A stretch of 64,000 nucleotides of DNA from DATKJY01 sp964540105 (lineage in GTDB: Bacteria; Zixibacteria; MSB-5A5; GN15; FEB-12): the NCBI GenBank assembly GCA_964540105.1, contig CAZILL010000001.1, positions 248,001-312,000 of the forward strand, in the 5' to 3' direction. Positions 43,404 through 53,461 of the stretch are shown here, in pieces. The translations under genes were made by a program, and so were the position numbers. A model generated the notes under the pieces. It ran no database searches. It was given only the letters and a program-made list of their open reading frames with translations, and was not told where the DNA came from. How positions within the stretch are numbered: the first letter of the stretch is position 1; each line of letters begins with the position of its first letter.

Positions 43404-43669
43404 TCTCTTATTCCTTGGGCAAGGCCATTGCCCCGATACGTGTTACCGACTTTGAAACGCTAACATAAGACACTTTTCCGCGTTCGGCAATAGCCCAAGA
43501 GTGCTTAGTGCGAACCTTCACTCATCAGTATCGGAATCAGCCAGAAATCCCTTAGAAAGGGGAGCTGGAGGAACCGTCTATTTCCTTCCTCAGCACTTCT
43601 CTTCTGTGACCACCTGACATCCGGCTGTGAAATGTGATGATTCGGTCCGTGCTCCTGCCTGTCCCGTGC

Positions 43670-45073
43670 TCACTGTTTAGCTTTATTCCGCCGTTTGAGC
43701 GCCTTCTCAAGAACGTTGACAAGGTCGCGAGTCAGATTTCGATATTCATACCTCGCGATGAATTCGTGATCCGGACTGACCGATAGTCTCCCGGAACGCT
43801 TCTTCTTCAGCAGTTCCTTGATCGCCTCTTTGATCGCGGCAGCGTCGTTATAGGGAGCCAGGATTCCGCATCGGCTCCTTTCCAGGGCCGTGGCAATTTC
43901 TCCCTTTTGGCCGATAGCCAAAATGAACTTCTCGGCGTTCAGATATTCGAAGAACTTACCGGGGAATTGCTGATTGGAGATTTTCTTCTCACCGAGGAAC
44001 ATGAGAAGCACATCCGCGTCCATCATGGCCTTGATCGCTTCCGGATGCGGCTTGAAGCCAAGCAGCCTTGACTCGTCAGTGAGGTTTAGTTGCTCGATTA
44101 GCGCGACATAGGCACTCGCGAGATAACCGATGTAGACCGATACGAAATCAGTCCGATTCTGCGCGTCCTCAGCGTACAGATCGGCGAGGGCGTGGAAATA
44201 ACGACCGGCCGTACCGTCATAGACTGTCCCTATATGGAGCATGATCAACTTGTCTACACTATGACTTCCTCTATTCGTGCCGAGGCATGTGAAATCATCA
44301 CGGTCGAATCCATTGGTAATGGCCTGATACTTTGACTTGTCCGGATCATGAAACGCATCAATCAGATCCTCCGCATTCCCTTCGCACATGGTAACCACCT
44401 GATCCCCCCGCTTCAGAAACTGTCGAAACAGCCAGAGATCGAGGCGATTGCGCAAGCTACTTCTGGCCGATCTCCCGTACCCGATGACCCAATTGTCGCG
44501 AAAGTCAACTATCCAGGGCTTTCGAAAGAGAATCTTAAGAAAGAGCCCAACCAGATGAGAGGTTTGGGGCGCAGAGGTACTGAAGACAACATCGGGTTTT
44601 TCCCTGATCATTATCCTGAGGGCTGAAAAAAATGCAAAAGGGAACCAGGCGGCCATTCGATCCGGGAAGAAAAGCCACTCTTCAACGAACACGTTCAGCG
44701 GGCTGAAAAAGTACCGCTTCAGCAATCCCTTTTGCGGGCTCACCGAAGGAGTTGCATCGGTCTTGACCCTGGCTTCGGCCTCCCTTCCCTTCGTGGAATC
44801 ATCTCGAGTGTGTTTCTTCCGATAGAGAAAGTCGTGTATTCTCTTCGTAACCTGAAAAAGATCAATGGTGGATGTTCGTATGACTTGGACCCCGGGCGGT
44901 ATGTCTTTCAGCAGAGTTTCATCGTAGGCGAGAACACTCGGGTTCTTGGCAGTCAGAACGATCGGCTCCCATCCGAAGGAGCGCAGGTGCTTCACGAATT
45001 TTACAGGACGATAGATACCGGATGTCCGCGCCGGTGGGAAATCGTAGGAAATCATCAGTATCTTCTTCATCAC
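43670..45073 (-). CDS. Family 4-type glycosyltransferase
   Basis: A 467-residue GT-B protein. The N-terminal domain opens KKILMISYDFPPARTSGIYRPVKFVKHL, typical of GT4 enzymes of polysaccharide loci, and has a long insert (about 85–150) with charged residues. The C-terminal domain has the LGFKPHPEAIKAMMDADVLLMFLGEK and PGKFFEYLNAEKFILAI nucleotide-sugar site, with Glu in the FEYL motif. Sugar specificity is unknown. It is separated by 266 bases from the carrier module and may be its own unit. Confidence 0.9.
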   Translation of the reverse strand: MMKKILMISYDFPPARTSGIYRPVKFVKHLRSFGWEPIVLTAKNPSVLAYDETLLKDIPPGVQVIRTSTIDLFQVTKRIHDFLYRKKHTRDDSTKGREAEARVKTDATPSVSPQKGLLKRYFFSPLNVFVEEWLFFPDRMAAWFPFAFFSALRIMIREKPDVVFSTSAPQTSHLVGLFLKILFRKPWIVDFRDNWVIGYGRSARSSLRNRLDLWLFRQFLKRGDQVVTMCEGNAEDLIDAFHDPDKSKYQAITNGFDRDDFTCLGTNRGSHSVDKLIMLHIGTVYDGTAGRYFHALADLYAEDAQNRTDFVSVYIGYLASAYVALIEQLNLTDESRLLGFKPHPEAIKAMMDADVLLMFLGEKKISNQQFPGKFFEYLNAEKFILAIGQKGEIATALERSRCGILAPYNDAAAIKEAIKELLKKKRSGRLSVSPDHEFIARYEYRNLTRDLVNVLEKALKRRNKAKQ

Positions 45074-45374
45074 CGCACTGCCTTACAACTACTTAGTACA
45101 CTTGATCCATTAACAAGCAGATATACCGCAACTTTCAAGGGAAAGTCAAGAATCTCAAAGCGACAGAACAACTCACGCAGTTGTGAGTGCTACACACGCG
45201 ATTTCTATACCGAACACATGGATCGCTATCCGATTCCCAACTCGGACAGCCGACGTTTGTGGTAGAAAACAGAAATTGATTGCCGTCCAGGAAACTGGTT
45301 CATACCTTGGCTCTCGAAAGTCAAAGGGGAGATAAATGAGAGTGTTCAATTTGTTATGACTCCTCGTGTAGGGG
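45074..45374. other. Divergent spacer between two glycosyltransferase genes
   Basis: 301 bases holding both divergent promoters. Two small inverted repeats are visible, ACTTTC–N4–GAAAGT (45131–45146) and ACTCAC–N6–GTGAGT (45171–45188), which could be regulator sites. No coding frame. Confidence 0.4.
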
Positions 45375-46436
45375 ATGATCGCAGGGGCACATGAGAAAGA
45401 GGCAAACTTGGCCCGATTGACGATCTCGGTAGTAATACCAACATATAACCGCGCCAATCTCCTTCGCCGATCGATTACGTCGGTCCTATCGCAACTTCAA
45501 GACGATGATGAAGTTATCGTGGTTGACGACGGTTCCAGGGATAACACGAGGGAGGTTATCGCTGAATTTGGGCGGCAGGTGAAGTCTATCACCTCGGAAC
45601 ACCGGGGAGCGGGTGTCGCACGAAATCTGGGCGTCCAGGAAGCTTCGCGGGACTTGGTCGCCTTTCTCGATTCGGATGATGAGTGGACGCCCGGTCATGT
45701 GCCGCTCTTGCGCTCCTTCATGACCGCACGACCAGACCTGTTGTTTTGTTTCACAAATTATGTCGCCCGCTTTCGGGACGGTTCACTGCGCCATTTCGGT
45801 CTCGAATCTCACGGAGAACAGGAACCGAACTGGCATGAGATTGTGGGTGCCTCTTGTCCGATTTCGACATTTATGCCGATCCCGCACGGATTTCACGACT
45901 TCCCTTGCTTCGAGGGAGAAAAGCTCTTCCGGTCCCTCTGCACCGCCAGCTATATCACTGTGGATACACTTATTGTAAGGCGGGTGGAAGCCGGGGAGAG
46001 CCTGTGGTTTGCTGAGGAGACTCCGACTGCCGAGGAATGGGAGTGCAGTGCGAGGCTCGCTCGTGCAGGCAAAGGCGCCTATTTACATTGTGAGACTGCC
46101 TGTGTGTATCATCATGGGGGACAACAACTCACAGACACCAATCTGCTTGACTACGTGACCTCCAGAATTGTCATCATGCGGAAGATCTGGGGCAGCGACC
46201 TTGAATTCCTCAAGGACCACGGGGATTTTTACAAAAGACGCCTCAGAGAAGAGCAACTTCTGCGCGTCGAAGGGCTCCTTCTTCGTGGTCGGTCGCTTGA
46301 TGCTCGCCTCGAGCTCACCCAAACCCACACACCTCCTCTCGCTCTCCGCATTCTGGCTCGGCTTCCCGGGCCTCTGGTCAAATCGCTTCTGGATACTCGC
46401 CGTGTCATCAAATCGCACTTCAGAAGTGACGGCTAA
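45375..46436 (+). CDS. Family 2-type glycosyltransferase
   Basis: A 353-residue GT-A protein. The catalytic domain begins ISVVIPTYNRANLLRRSITSVLSQ with EVIVVDDGSRDNT and the metal-binding FLDSDDEWTPGH, then AEEWECSARLARAGKGAYLHCE (ED-like acceptor motif). The C-terminal part is helical. It likely adds a sugar to the lipid-linked repeat unit. It begins a plus-strand run of four genes. Confidence 0.9.
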   Translation: MIAGAHEKEANLARLTISVVIPTYNRANLLRRSITSVLSQLQDDDEVIVVDDGSRDNTREVIAEFGRQVKSITSEHRGAGVARNLGVQEASRDLVAFLDSDDEWTPGHVPLLRSFMTARPDLLFCFTNYVARFRDGSLRHFGLESHGEQEPNWHEIVGASCPISTFMPIPHGFHDFPCFEGEKLFRSLCTASYITVDTLIVRRVEAGESLWFAEETPTAEEWECSARLARAGKGAYLHCETACVYHHGGQQLTDTNLLDYVTSRIVIMRKIWGSDLEFLKDHGDFYKRRLREEQLLRVEGLLLRGRSLDARLELTQTHTPPLALRILARLPGPLVKSLLDTRRVIKSHFRSDG

Positions 46437-46523
46437 CTTGCAGCAAGTGACCTCGCTGAACGGCGAAACGAGTGTTTTCGCTTGTATTAGGCCGCCCGAG
46501 CAGTTACGTAGTGTTGCGTCAAA

Positions 46524-47693
46524 ATGATTTCCACAAAGGTCCTTAGAACTGTTAGTGAGCTCGAATCTCTTGAGCGTGAGTGGAAAGAACTCTTGCTAAG
46601 GAGCTCTTGCGACAATCCGTTCCTGACATGGGAGTGGGTGTCGTCTTGGCTCAAAGTGTATTTTCGCAATGGGAAACTCTTAGTTGTTGTCGTTTATGAT
46701 GATACGACGCTGGCAGGACTGGCTCCGCTCTGGGTTCACGATGTTCTTTACGCCAAAGTCCTCAGTGTGCGCTCCCTTGAATTCCTCGGCTCGGGAATCA
46801 CGTGCTCCGACCATCTTGACCTGATTGTCCAGAAGAAGAACGCCGATCAGGTCGTTCGCGCGATATGGGATCATTTCTTTGGAGTCTTGGCAGGGGAATG
46901 GGATATTTTCAACTATAACCATGTGCGGGCGAATTCACCCGTTCTTGACCGACTTGTCGAATTCGCAAATAGCGATCATCGTTGCCCACGTTGGCAGATA
47001 CAGGGGTATGCGGTCTGCCCGTACGTTAGACTACCGAACACCTGGGAATCGTATGTTGCTTCGCTCTCAGCCAATTCGCGTCGGGCTTTGAAGACATCCC
47101 ATTCTCTACTGAGTGAAGCTGGAAGGCTTGAGTTACGGATCTGTAGGACATCTGATGAACTCCCGGGCGAGCTGGAACGTTTTATCGCTCTTCATCAGGC
47201 AGGGTGGCGGGATCGGGGAAAACCGGGAAGTTTTTCCTCAGAGGGGTTCGAAGCTTTCCACAGAGATGTGGCCATGAATCTGCTCGGCACGGGTATGCTC
47301 TTTCTGTGTTCACTCTGGCTCGATGAGAAGCATATTGGCTCGTTCTACGGATATAGGAAAGGGGGGACGCTATTCTATTACCTCATGGGAGTGGATCGAG
47401 ATGCCGTGAAGAAGGCCAGCACGGGCAGGGTGCTGATCGGCATGTGCATCGAAGAAGCGATCCGAATGGGGTGCTCGGAATTCGACATGCTCAGAGGCCG
47501 GGAGTCGTACAAATATGATTGGACGGAATCTGATGCCAGAGACATCTCAGTTACCTTCTATAAGACTGGCATGCGAAGTATCGCGTACATGTGCTCGGAA
47601 CAGCTCTACCAACTTGGGAAGCTGGTTGCAAAGACGATTTTGGGGAGTAAGTCAGAGTCTATAAGCCGGTGGCGGCGAAACCAAGCCGGATAA
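46524..47693 (+). CDS. FemAB/CelD-type GNAT acyltransferase
   Basis: A 389-residue protein of the CelD/BcsL acyltransferase family (two GNAT-like halves, related to FemAB). Motifs: LEREWKELLLRSSCDNPFLTWEWVSSWLK near the N-terminus, LSANSRRALKTSHSLLSE in the middle and FDMLRGRESYKYDWTES near the end, all typical of the family. In exosortase-linked loci a FemAB-related protein is a standard member; its acceptor may be an amino sugar. It lies 13 bases before the deacetylase gene. Confidence 0.88.
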   Translation: MISTKVLRTVSELESLEREWKELLLRSSCDNPFLTWEWVSSWLKVYFRNGKLLVVVVYDDTTLAGLAPLWVHDVLYAKVLSVRSLEFLGSGITCSDHLDLIVQKKNADQVVRAIWDHFFGVLAGEWDIFNYNHVRANSPVLDRLVEFANSDHRCPRWQIQGYAVCPYVRLPNTWESYVASLSANSRRALKTSHSLLSEAGRLELRICRTSDELPGELERFIALHQAGWRDRGKPGSFSSEGFEAFHRDVAMNLLGTGMLFLCSLWLDEKHIGSFYGYRKGGTLFYYLMGVDRDAVKKASTGRVLIGMCIEEAIRMGCSEFDMLRGRESYKYDWTESDARDISVTFYKTGMRSIAYMCSEQLYQLGKLVAKTILGSKSESISRWRRNQAG

Positions 47694-47706
47694 AGCTAAC
47701 GCTTCT

Positions 47707-48843
47707 ATGGAACCGTCCGACAATAGAAACAGGCTGCTTTCCGCCCAATATGAGTATGAGGATCAAAGGGGAATATCTTTGTTAATCAGTTCGGCTAAGA
47801 ATATTGGAAAAAGAGCTCTCTATTCTCTCGGCTATTACAGCCTTTATGGGCGACTCAAAGCGCCGGCTGAGAATCGGCTTCTCGTTGTCATGTACCATGA
47901 CTTCGTCGAAGATGCCGCGCGGTCAGATGACTGGAGTTATTGGGGGCGACTGAGTCGCTCCGAGTTTGAGGCGCATCTGGCAGCTTTGACCGACCACTTT
48001 CGTATCGTCACGCTTGAGGATGCGATCGAAGAGATTGACCAGACCGGTACGTTGCAGGAAAAGTCGGCGGCGATCACTATCGATGACGGCTACTTGTCGA
48101 GCTATACCATTGCCTACCCTCTGTTGCGTGAGTATGGTGTGTCGGCAACGGTATATTTGCCGACCGATTGGATCGACCGCACTATGACTCCGTGGTGGAT
48201 TTCACTCGCCACCCTGGTTAAGAAGTGCAGTCATCCTCGTCCATGCCTGGACGCTGTTGAGAGTGTTCTGGGAGTATCATTGGGCTCGAATGTTCGAAAG
48301 GAGCAAGGGGAATCTCTGAATCGAAGAGCCCTTCTCCATGAACTTGAATCTCTTCTGCGTAGTCGTGACCAAACCTCAATTCAGCGAATGCTCTCTGAGC
48401 TCGAGAAGCTGCTGCCGGGAAACCTGTCAACGGCCACACCTGAAGAAATTCCGGTCACCTGGGATCAAGTGAGGGAGATGTCTACGGGCGGAATACGCTT
48501 TGGTGCCCACACAACCTCGCACGCCAACCTGGCATTGGTAGATCTGGCCACGGCCGAGGCCGAGATTCGGAACTCCAAACTGCGTATCGAGGAACAGATA
48601 TCAACGCCGGTCACCGGATTTGCGTACCCATATGGTGTGAATTACAGCGATTACACTCGTCTGAAACCGTTGCTGGAAAAGTACGGTTTCCGCTATGCAT
48701 GCACGGCTTCAACCGGTGTCAACAGTTCTGACACCGATCGATTTCGCCTGGTTCGGATTACGTTGCCACTTGCGCAGTCTCCCGCTCTTATTAAGAGACT
48801 CTTAATCCTCGACTACCTCGATGAACCAACGCGGAGTGTGTAA
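47707..48843 (+). CDS. Polysaccharide deacetylase (NodB-type)
   Basis: A 378-residue protein. The NodB fold carries ITIDDGYLSSY (the TFDDG metal and base motif), FGAHTTSHANLALVD (the HxxxH metal motif) and ITGFAYPYG-like VTGFAYPYGVNYSDY. An insert of ~90 residues lies between motif 1 and motif 2. It likely removes N-acetyl groups from the polysaccharide or its precursor, complementing the acyltransferase 13 bases upstream. No signal peptide is seen, so it may act in the cytoplasm. Confidence 0.92.
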   Translation: MEPSDNRNRLLSAQYEYEDQRGISLLISSAKNIGKRALYSLGYYSLYGRLKAPAENRLLVVMYHDFVEDAARSDDWSYWGRLSRSEFEAHLAALTDHFRIVTLEDAIEEIDQTGTLQEKSAAITIDDGYLSSYTIAYPLLREYGVSATVYLPTDWIDRTMTPWWISLATLVKKCSHPRPCLDAVESVLGVSLGSNVRKEQGESLNRRALLHELESLLRSRDQTSIQRMLSELEKLLPGNLSTATPEEIPVTWDQVREMSTGGIRFGAHTTSHANLALVDLATAEAEIRNSKLRIEEQISTPVTGFAYPYGVNYSDYTRLKPLLEKYGFRYACTASTGVNSSDTDRFRLVRITLPLAQSPALIKRLLILDYLDEPTRSV

Positions 48844-48887
48844 GCAATGAATGAGCGCGCCAGGAGCGCCTCGTAGTATTCAGGACC

Positions 48888-50411
48888 ATGAGTAGTACGC
48901 TAAGCCGGATCGGCCGCAACGTCTTTTCCAACTGGACCGGCTACGTTGTCTACGTCGTCGTCTCGTTTTTTCTCTCCCCTTTCATGGTTCATCATCTGGG
49001 GAATACCGGCTATGGAATCTGGGTCTTGGTTGGGTCCTTGACCGGCTATCTCGGAATACTCGATCTTGGTCTGCGTCCGGCGATCGTCAAGTATGTCTCA
49101 CGCTACAAAGCGCTCGGCGACGACGCGATGGTCAGTCGCGTGGTCAACACCGTGCTCGTTATTTTCACTTCGATAGCCGGCTTGGTGATTATCGGGAGCC
49201 TCATACTATCGTACTTCTCAACTGCCGCTTTCAAAGTGCCCTCCGAATACAACAGCCAGCTTCGGGTGATCATTATCATCATCGGCGTCAACGTAGCAGC
49301 CAGTTTCCCTTTCGGAGTTTTCAGTGCTATGCTGAATGCCCTTCAGAGATTCGACATCAACAACATTATTCAAATCTCAGTCTTTCTCATCAGAACAGTC
49401 TTTCTTGTTCTCTTCCTGGAGTTGGGGGGTGGACTTGTCACGCTGGGTGTCATCATCCTTGCCGGCGGGCTGACCGAATTTATCTTGAAAGCTCGCTATT
49501 GCCTAAAGATAAACCCCACGCTGACGATCGATCGCCATCTTGCGAGTAGAGAAACCTTCAAGATGATCGCGGGATTCAGTGTCTATACCTTCATCATGTC
49601 TGTGGCCGTGCGGATTTCGTTCCAGACCGACTCGATTGTGATCGGCGCGATGATATCCGCTGAAGCGATTACCTTTTTCTCGATCGGGGCAGGCATGATC
49701 GAATACCTGAGCACACTGGTTTCGTACATGTCGGTGACGATCACCCCGTTAGCGTCGAGTCTTGACGCTACCGGAGACGAAGACCGGATGCGAAAGCTGC
49801 TGATCATCGGCACCCGCTATTGTCTTCTCGTGATTCTCCCCATCGGATGTGCATATCTTCTGCTCGGGGAAACATTCATCACGCTCTGGATGGGTCCCCA
49901 GTATGGGCCAAGTTCGGCGACGGTCCTGACGATTCTGATGTGGGCCTACTTCGGGCACCTCTCCCAATTTGTGGCCGGATCGATCTTTAATGGTCTGGGA
50001 AAGGTCAAGAATCTGGCCTTCCTGAATATTGGCACCGCGCTCGTCAATATCATCCTTAGTGTAATTCTGGCTAAACCGTTCGGAATCTACGGCGTGGCGC
50101 TCGGAACCGCGATCCCGCTTACAATCACCGGGACTATCATCCACCCGATCTATATCTGCAGGACAATGAAACTGAGCTTGCTGGAGTACTTCCGAAAATC
50201 ATATCTGACCCCGCTGATGGCCGTACTACCGTTCATTGGGATCATCTGGGCTGCCGCCCGCATCGTAGACATCAACTCCTACGCGCGATTCGCGGCGACA
50301 ATTGCAGGCGCAGGGGTGATCTATGGTGCGATTGCATTCTTCCTTATCATCGAGGCCGATCACCGTTCCTTCGTCGTGAACAAGGTTCGCGCCCTCATAG
50401 CTCGGCGCTAA
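48888..50411 (+). CDS. Oligosaccharide flippase (Wzx-like)
   Basis: A 507-residue inner-membrane protein with about 14 hydrophobic helices and the MATE/Wzx form: NVFSNWTGYVVYVVVSFFLSPFMVHHLGNTGYGIWVL opens it, and LDLGLRPAIVKYVSRYKA follows the first loops. It should move the lipid-linked repeat unit across the inner membrane. It is the last plus-strand gene of the polysaccharide region; a Wzy polymerase is not recognisable nearby. Confidence 0.92.
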   Translation: MSSTLSRIGRNVFSNWTGYVVYVVVSFFLSPFMVHHLGNTGYGIWVLVGSLTGYLGILDLGLRPAIVKYVSRYKALGDDAMVSRVVNTVLVIFTSIAGLVIIGSLILSYFSTAAFKVPSEYNSQLRVIIIIIGVNVAASFPFGVFSAMLNALQRFDINNIIQISVFLIRTVFLVLFLELGGGLVTLGVIILAGGLTEFILKARYCLKINPTLTIDRHLASRETFKMIAGFSVYTFIMSVAVRISFQTDSIVIGAMISAEAITFFSIGAGMIEYLSTLVSYMSVTITPLASSLDATGDEDRMRKLLIIGTRYCLLVILPIGCAYLLLGETFITLWMGPQYGPSSATVLTILMWAYFGHLSQFVAGSIFNGLGKVKNLAFLNIGTALVNIILSVILAKPFGIYGVALGTAIPLTITGTIIHPIYICRTMKLSLLEYFRKSYLTPLMAVLPFIGIIWAAARIVDINSYARFAATIAGAGVIYGAIAFFLIIEADHRSFVVNKVRALIARR

Positions 50412-50435
50412 CGAATATCGCTTAAGTATCAAAAC

Positions 50436-51314
50436 TCAAACAAACTGAACGGTCCGATTGTCGTAGACCAGCAGCCTGCGCTGGAGATGCGACCAGATTC
50501 CCCTCGCGAGTACTACCTTTTCGAGGTCACGCCCCATCCGGATCAGATCATTGACCGAATGCTGGTGTCCGACCCGGGCGACGTCCTGTTCGATGATCGG
50601 CCCGGCGTCCAGTTCTGATGTGACATAGTGACTGGTAGCGCCAATGATCTTAACCCCCCGTCTATAGGCCGAATGGTATGGCCGCGACCCGGGGAAAGCG
50701 GGAAGAAAGGAATGGTGGATGTTGATTATTCGATTCTGAAACTGTCCGACAAAACTGTCGGACAGAACCTGCATGTAGCGCGCCAGAACGATCAGATCTA
50801 CCCGCAGGTCGCTGAGCAGATTCGTCTGCGCCTGCTCCACCGAACGCCTGTTAGAGTCATCGATATTGAAGATATGAAACGGGATCCCAAACTGTCTCGC
50901 GACCGGTTCCAGATCGGGGTGGTTGCTCACGATCAGCGGAACCTCCACCTTCCATTCTCCCGACCGGCACCGTGCCAATATGTCATAGAGGCAGTGAGGT
51001 AGCTTCGAGACGAAGATCGCCATGCGCTGGGTATCGTCTGAGAAATGCAGCCGCCAGTGCATGATGAACGGCACCGCGACTTCCGTCTCAAACCGAGCCC
51101 CGATCTCTTCGACGGGAATGGAAAAACTGTCGAGATCCCATTCAACTCTCATGAAGAAGACCTTCATTTCGAGATCGACATGCTGATCGAGATACAGAAT
51201 GTTGCCGTCATTCCGGTGCAGGAATTCGGTTACGGCCGCGACCAGTCCACGTCGATCGGGGCAATCGATGAGGAGGACAGCGGAGCGAGTTTTCAGGGTC
51301 TGGTGATGAGGCAT
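50436..51314 (-). CDS. purU: Formyltetrahydrofolate deformylase
   Basis: A 292-residue protein with an N-terminal ACT domain (about 12–85: LLIDCPDRRGLVAAVTEFLH) and a formyltransferase-fold catalytic domain. The catalytic Asn, His and Asp are in RIINIHHSFLPAF (195–207) and SELDAGPIIEQDV (234–246). PurU releases formate from 10-formyltetrahydrofolate, feeding formate to PurT and keeping the folate pool balanced. It converges with the flippase gene and has no folate neighbours. Confidence 0.94.
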   Translation of the reverse strand: MPHHQTLKTRSAVLLIDCPDRRGLVAAVTEFLHRNDGNILYLDQHVDLEMKVFFMRVEWDLDSFSIPVEEIGARFETEVAVPFIMHWRLHFSDDTQRMAIFVSKLPHCLYDILARCRSGEWKVEVPLIVSNHPDLEPVARQFGIPFHIFNIDDSNRRSVEQAQTNLLSDLRVDLIVLARYMQVLSDSFVGQFQNRIINIHHSFLPAFPGSRPYHSAYRRGVKIIGATSHYVTSELDAGPIIEQDVARVGHQHSVNDLIRMGRDLEKVVLARGIWSHLQRRLLVYDNRTVQFV

Positions 51315-51407
51315 ATTGTCATCCTATAGTCTGTGTATAGGTCGGATGGAACAGCTGAAGTCTGAACCCCCCCTTGTAGCTACTGAGACAAACCTGATTT
51401 TCGACGC

Positions 51408-52586
51408 CTACTTCAGTAGCCCGGGACGGCGCCGGATGCGCAAGTGAAGCCCAGAGGATCTCCTGACTTTCCCGCTTTCGATGAGCACCGCACTTTTGGA
51501 AATGTCGCGGCCATAATCTCGCATCCGCCGGAAATCGACCAGAGGAACCCGTACATTCTGGGCGCTGCCGGGACTGTCGTAGAAGAGTTCATTGGGGTCA
51601 TGAACATAGAGGTTGTGCTGATCATACCCCGTGACCACGACCCAATGGGGCATACGAACCTTATGCATACGATAGGTCCCTATCAGAACGACCGGCACCT
51701 TCCCCTGCCGGAGTCCCCCCGTGATATCGTCTATCCTGTAGTTCCGATAGGCGATTCCCACGCCGAGCGAATTCGCTTCTCGTCGTTGCTGATCGTGAAC
51801 AAGCCCAATGACTTCCTTCTTATCCTCACTCCGAACAGAAGCCAGAAACGGCGTCCTGCGACTTGACAGTATGACCGAAGCCGTGAGCCCTCTCCGAACG
51901 GCGGCGACCGCGAGCCCGAACGGAGCGCACCCCCCCAGTCCGGAGGTCATGAAGATCAAGGTCGCTTCCTTCCAGAGCATCAGTTCAAGTGAACGATCCG
52001 TTACCACGGAACCATCGAAATGCTTCATAGCCATCATGAGGCAGGCTGGTCCACAGGTGAACGGAAGCGTCTGGGCGTAGTAAGGGACAGGCAAGAGAAA
52101 CCGCTCTGGGTCACTATCCGTTTGCAGAGTCTTTCGCATACTGAGAGCGCTGCAGCCGTCTGTATAGTACCCGGGGAGCGTCCCGGTAATCTGGTAGCCA
52201 AAACGTTCGTACAAACCGATGGCCGGTTTGTTATCGGCTCGTACTTCAAGAACGACTTCGCGACATCCACGAACCTGGGCCGCCTGCTCGCAACTCTCCA
52301 GAAGTCGCGCTCCAAGCCCCTTGCCCTGAATCGTCCGATCTATGACTATGGAGTACAGACGCCCGACCGTCGTTCGCTGGCGCCACAGCATGATTGCCGC
52401 GCCGCTGACATGACCTGCGTATTCGAGGATCAGGGTGCTGGCGCTGGCTTTGGTTAGAAGGTATTTGAGTCGGGATCGGCTGAATTGATCATCGCCGAAA
52501 TGGGTCTGTTCAAAACGTTCGATGTCGTCGAGATCGCCGGCGACTCCGGGACGAACCCGAATCTGCTCGGCCACACTTATCCCCAT
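51408..52586 (-). CDS. GNAT acetyltransferase fused to a C39-like cysteine peptidase
   Basis: A 392-residue fusion. Residues ~8–150 are a RimI-like GNAT domain with IDRTIQGKGLGARLLESCE (82–100) and ADNKPAIGLYERFGYQ. Residues ~160–375 are a papain-fold peptidase of the C39 type: VPYYAQTLPFTCGPACLMMAM with catalytic Cys178, MPHWVVVTGYD with His314 and YVHDPN with Asp330. The gene overlaps the ATP-grasp gene by 10 bases. The same trio is known from comparative genomics of RimK-like ligases. It may trim and acetylate a peptide built by the ligase. Confidence 0.92.
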   Translation of the reverse strand: MGISVAEQIRVRPGVAGDLDDIERFEQTHFGDDQFSRSRLKYLLTKASASTLILEYAGHVSGAAIMLWRQRTTVGRLYSIVIDRTIQGKGLGARLLESCEQAAQVRGCREVVLEVRADNKPAIGLYERFGYQITGTLPGYYTDGCSALSMRKTLQTDSDPERFLLPVPYYAQTLPFTCGPACLMMAMKHFDGSVVTDRSLELMLWKEATLIFMTSGLGGCAPFGLAVAAVRRGLTASVILSSRRTPFLASVRSEDKKEVIGLVHDQQRREANSLGVGIAYRNYRIDDITGGLRQGKVPVVLIGTYRMHKVRMPHWVVVTGYDQHNLYVHDPNELFYDSPGSAQNVRVPLVDFRRMRDYGRDISKSAVLIESGKVRRSSGLHLRIRRRPGLLK

Positions 52587-53461
52587 TCGCCCGCAAGATA
52601 GCGGATGAGTTTTTCGTAGACCTGAGGCACACCGCGATCTTCCTCGCCGGCGGCAATGGTCGGATTATCATTGACCTCAATCACGACGAAATCGTCTTCA
52701 ACTTGTTTGATGTCGACGCCGTAGAGGCCGTTGCCGATCGCTTTGGCGGCCTGCACTCCGACCTCAAGTAATCTGGGGTTGACTTTGGACGTGTCAAAAG
52801 TTCGGACCCGCCCCCAGATCACCCTTCCCCCCTCCGTATACGTGAGGATCTTCCAGCGCCGCTTAGGAATAAGGTATTGGCACACATAAAGAACCTCGCC
52901 GCCCAGTACTCCCACCCGCCAGTCGAATTCGGAACTGATAAACCGCTGAGCCACGAGCCGGTCGGCGCGACGCAGGAAGCGCTTGCCTACGCGCACAAAA
53001 TCATCGGGAGAGGAAACCCGATCGACATACATACTGAAACTCGTGTGCGGGGCCTTGAGAACGAGGGGGGTGCCCATTGTATCGAGCAGACGAACGCCGT
53101 TGGCGATGGTCAGATCAGCCTGTGTCAGGTAGACCGTTTCCGGCATCGGAACACCCGCCTCCTGGAGATGGCGATACATATTGATTTTGTCGCAACAGAT
53201 CAGGATCGACTGGGGATCGTCAATCACGCGAAGCCCCTGCACCTGCGCCAGTCGCGAGGCCACATACGAAGAGTTGAGTGGGTCAGTCAGTGCCCGGATG
53301 AACAACGCATCGTAGGTCGGAATCTTGTACATGTCGGAGCGAAACAGAATATCAAGCCGATGTCCCATCTTCTGGGCTGCCTGTCCCAAACGGAGTACTG
53401 CTCCCATCTCTTCCGAACGGGTAAGCGTGTACCGCTCAATGAAAACGCCTAAGTTCGCCAT
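52577..53461 (-). CDS. RimK-like ATP-grasp ligase
   Basis: A 294-residue ATP-grasp enzyme (ADP-forming, amide- or peptide-bond making). Visible parts are LRVIDDPQSILICCDKINMYRHLQEAGVPMPETVYLT, the ATP-lysine strand PLVLKAPHTSFSMYVD (a glycine-poor version of the usual loop), RLVAQRFISSEFDWRVGVLGGEV and the metal site YGVDIKQVEDDFVVIEVNDNPTI (Glu, Asn). Substrate unknown; RimK relatives add amino acids to proteins or peptides. It overlaps both neighbours (10 and 13 bases), so the three act together. Confidence 0.9.
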   Translation of the reverse strand: MANLGVFIERYTLTRSEEMGAVLRLGQAAQKMGHRLDILFRSDMYKIPTYDALFIRALTDPLNSSYVASRLAQVQGLRVIDDPQSILICCDKINMYRHLQEAGVPMPETVYLTQADLTIANGVRLLDTMGTPLVLKAPHTSFSMYVDRVSSPDDFVRVGKRFLRRADRLVAQRFISSEFDWRVGVLGGEVLYVCQYLIPKRRWKILTYTEGGRVIWGRVRTFDTSKVNPRLLEVGVQAAKAIGNGLYGVDIKQVEDDFVVIEVNDNPTIAAGEEDRGVPQVYEKLIRYLAGEWG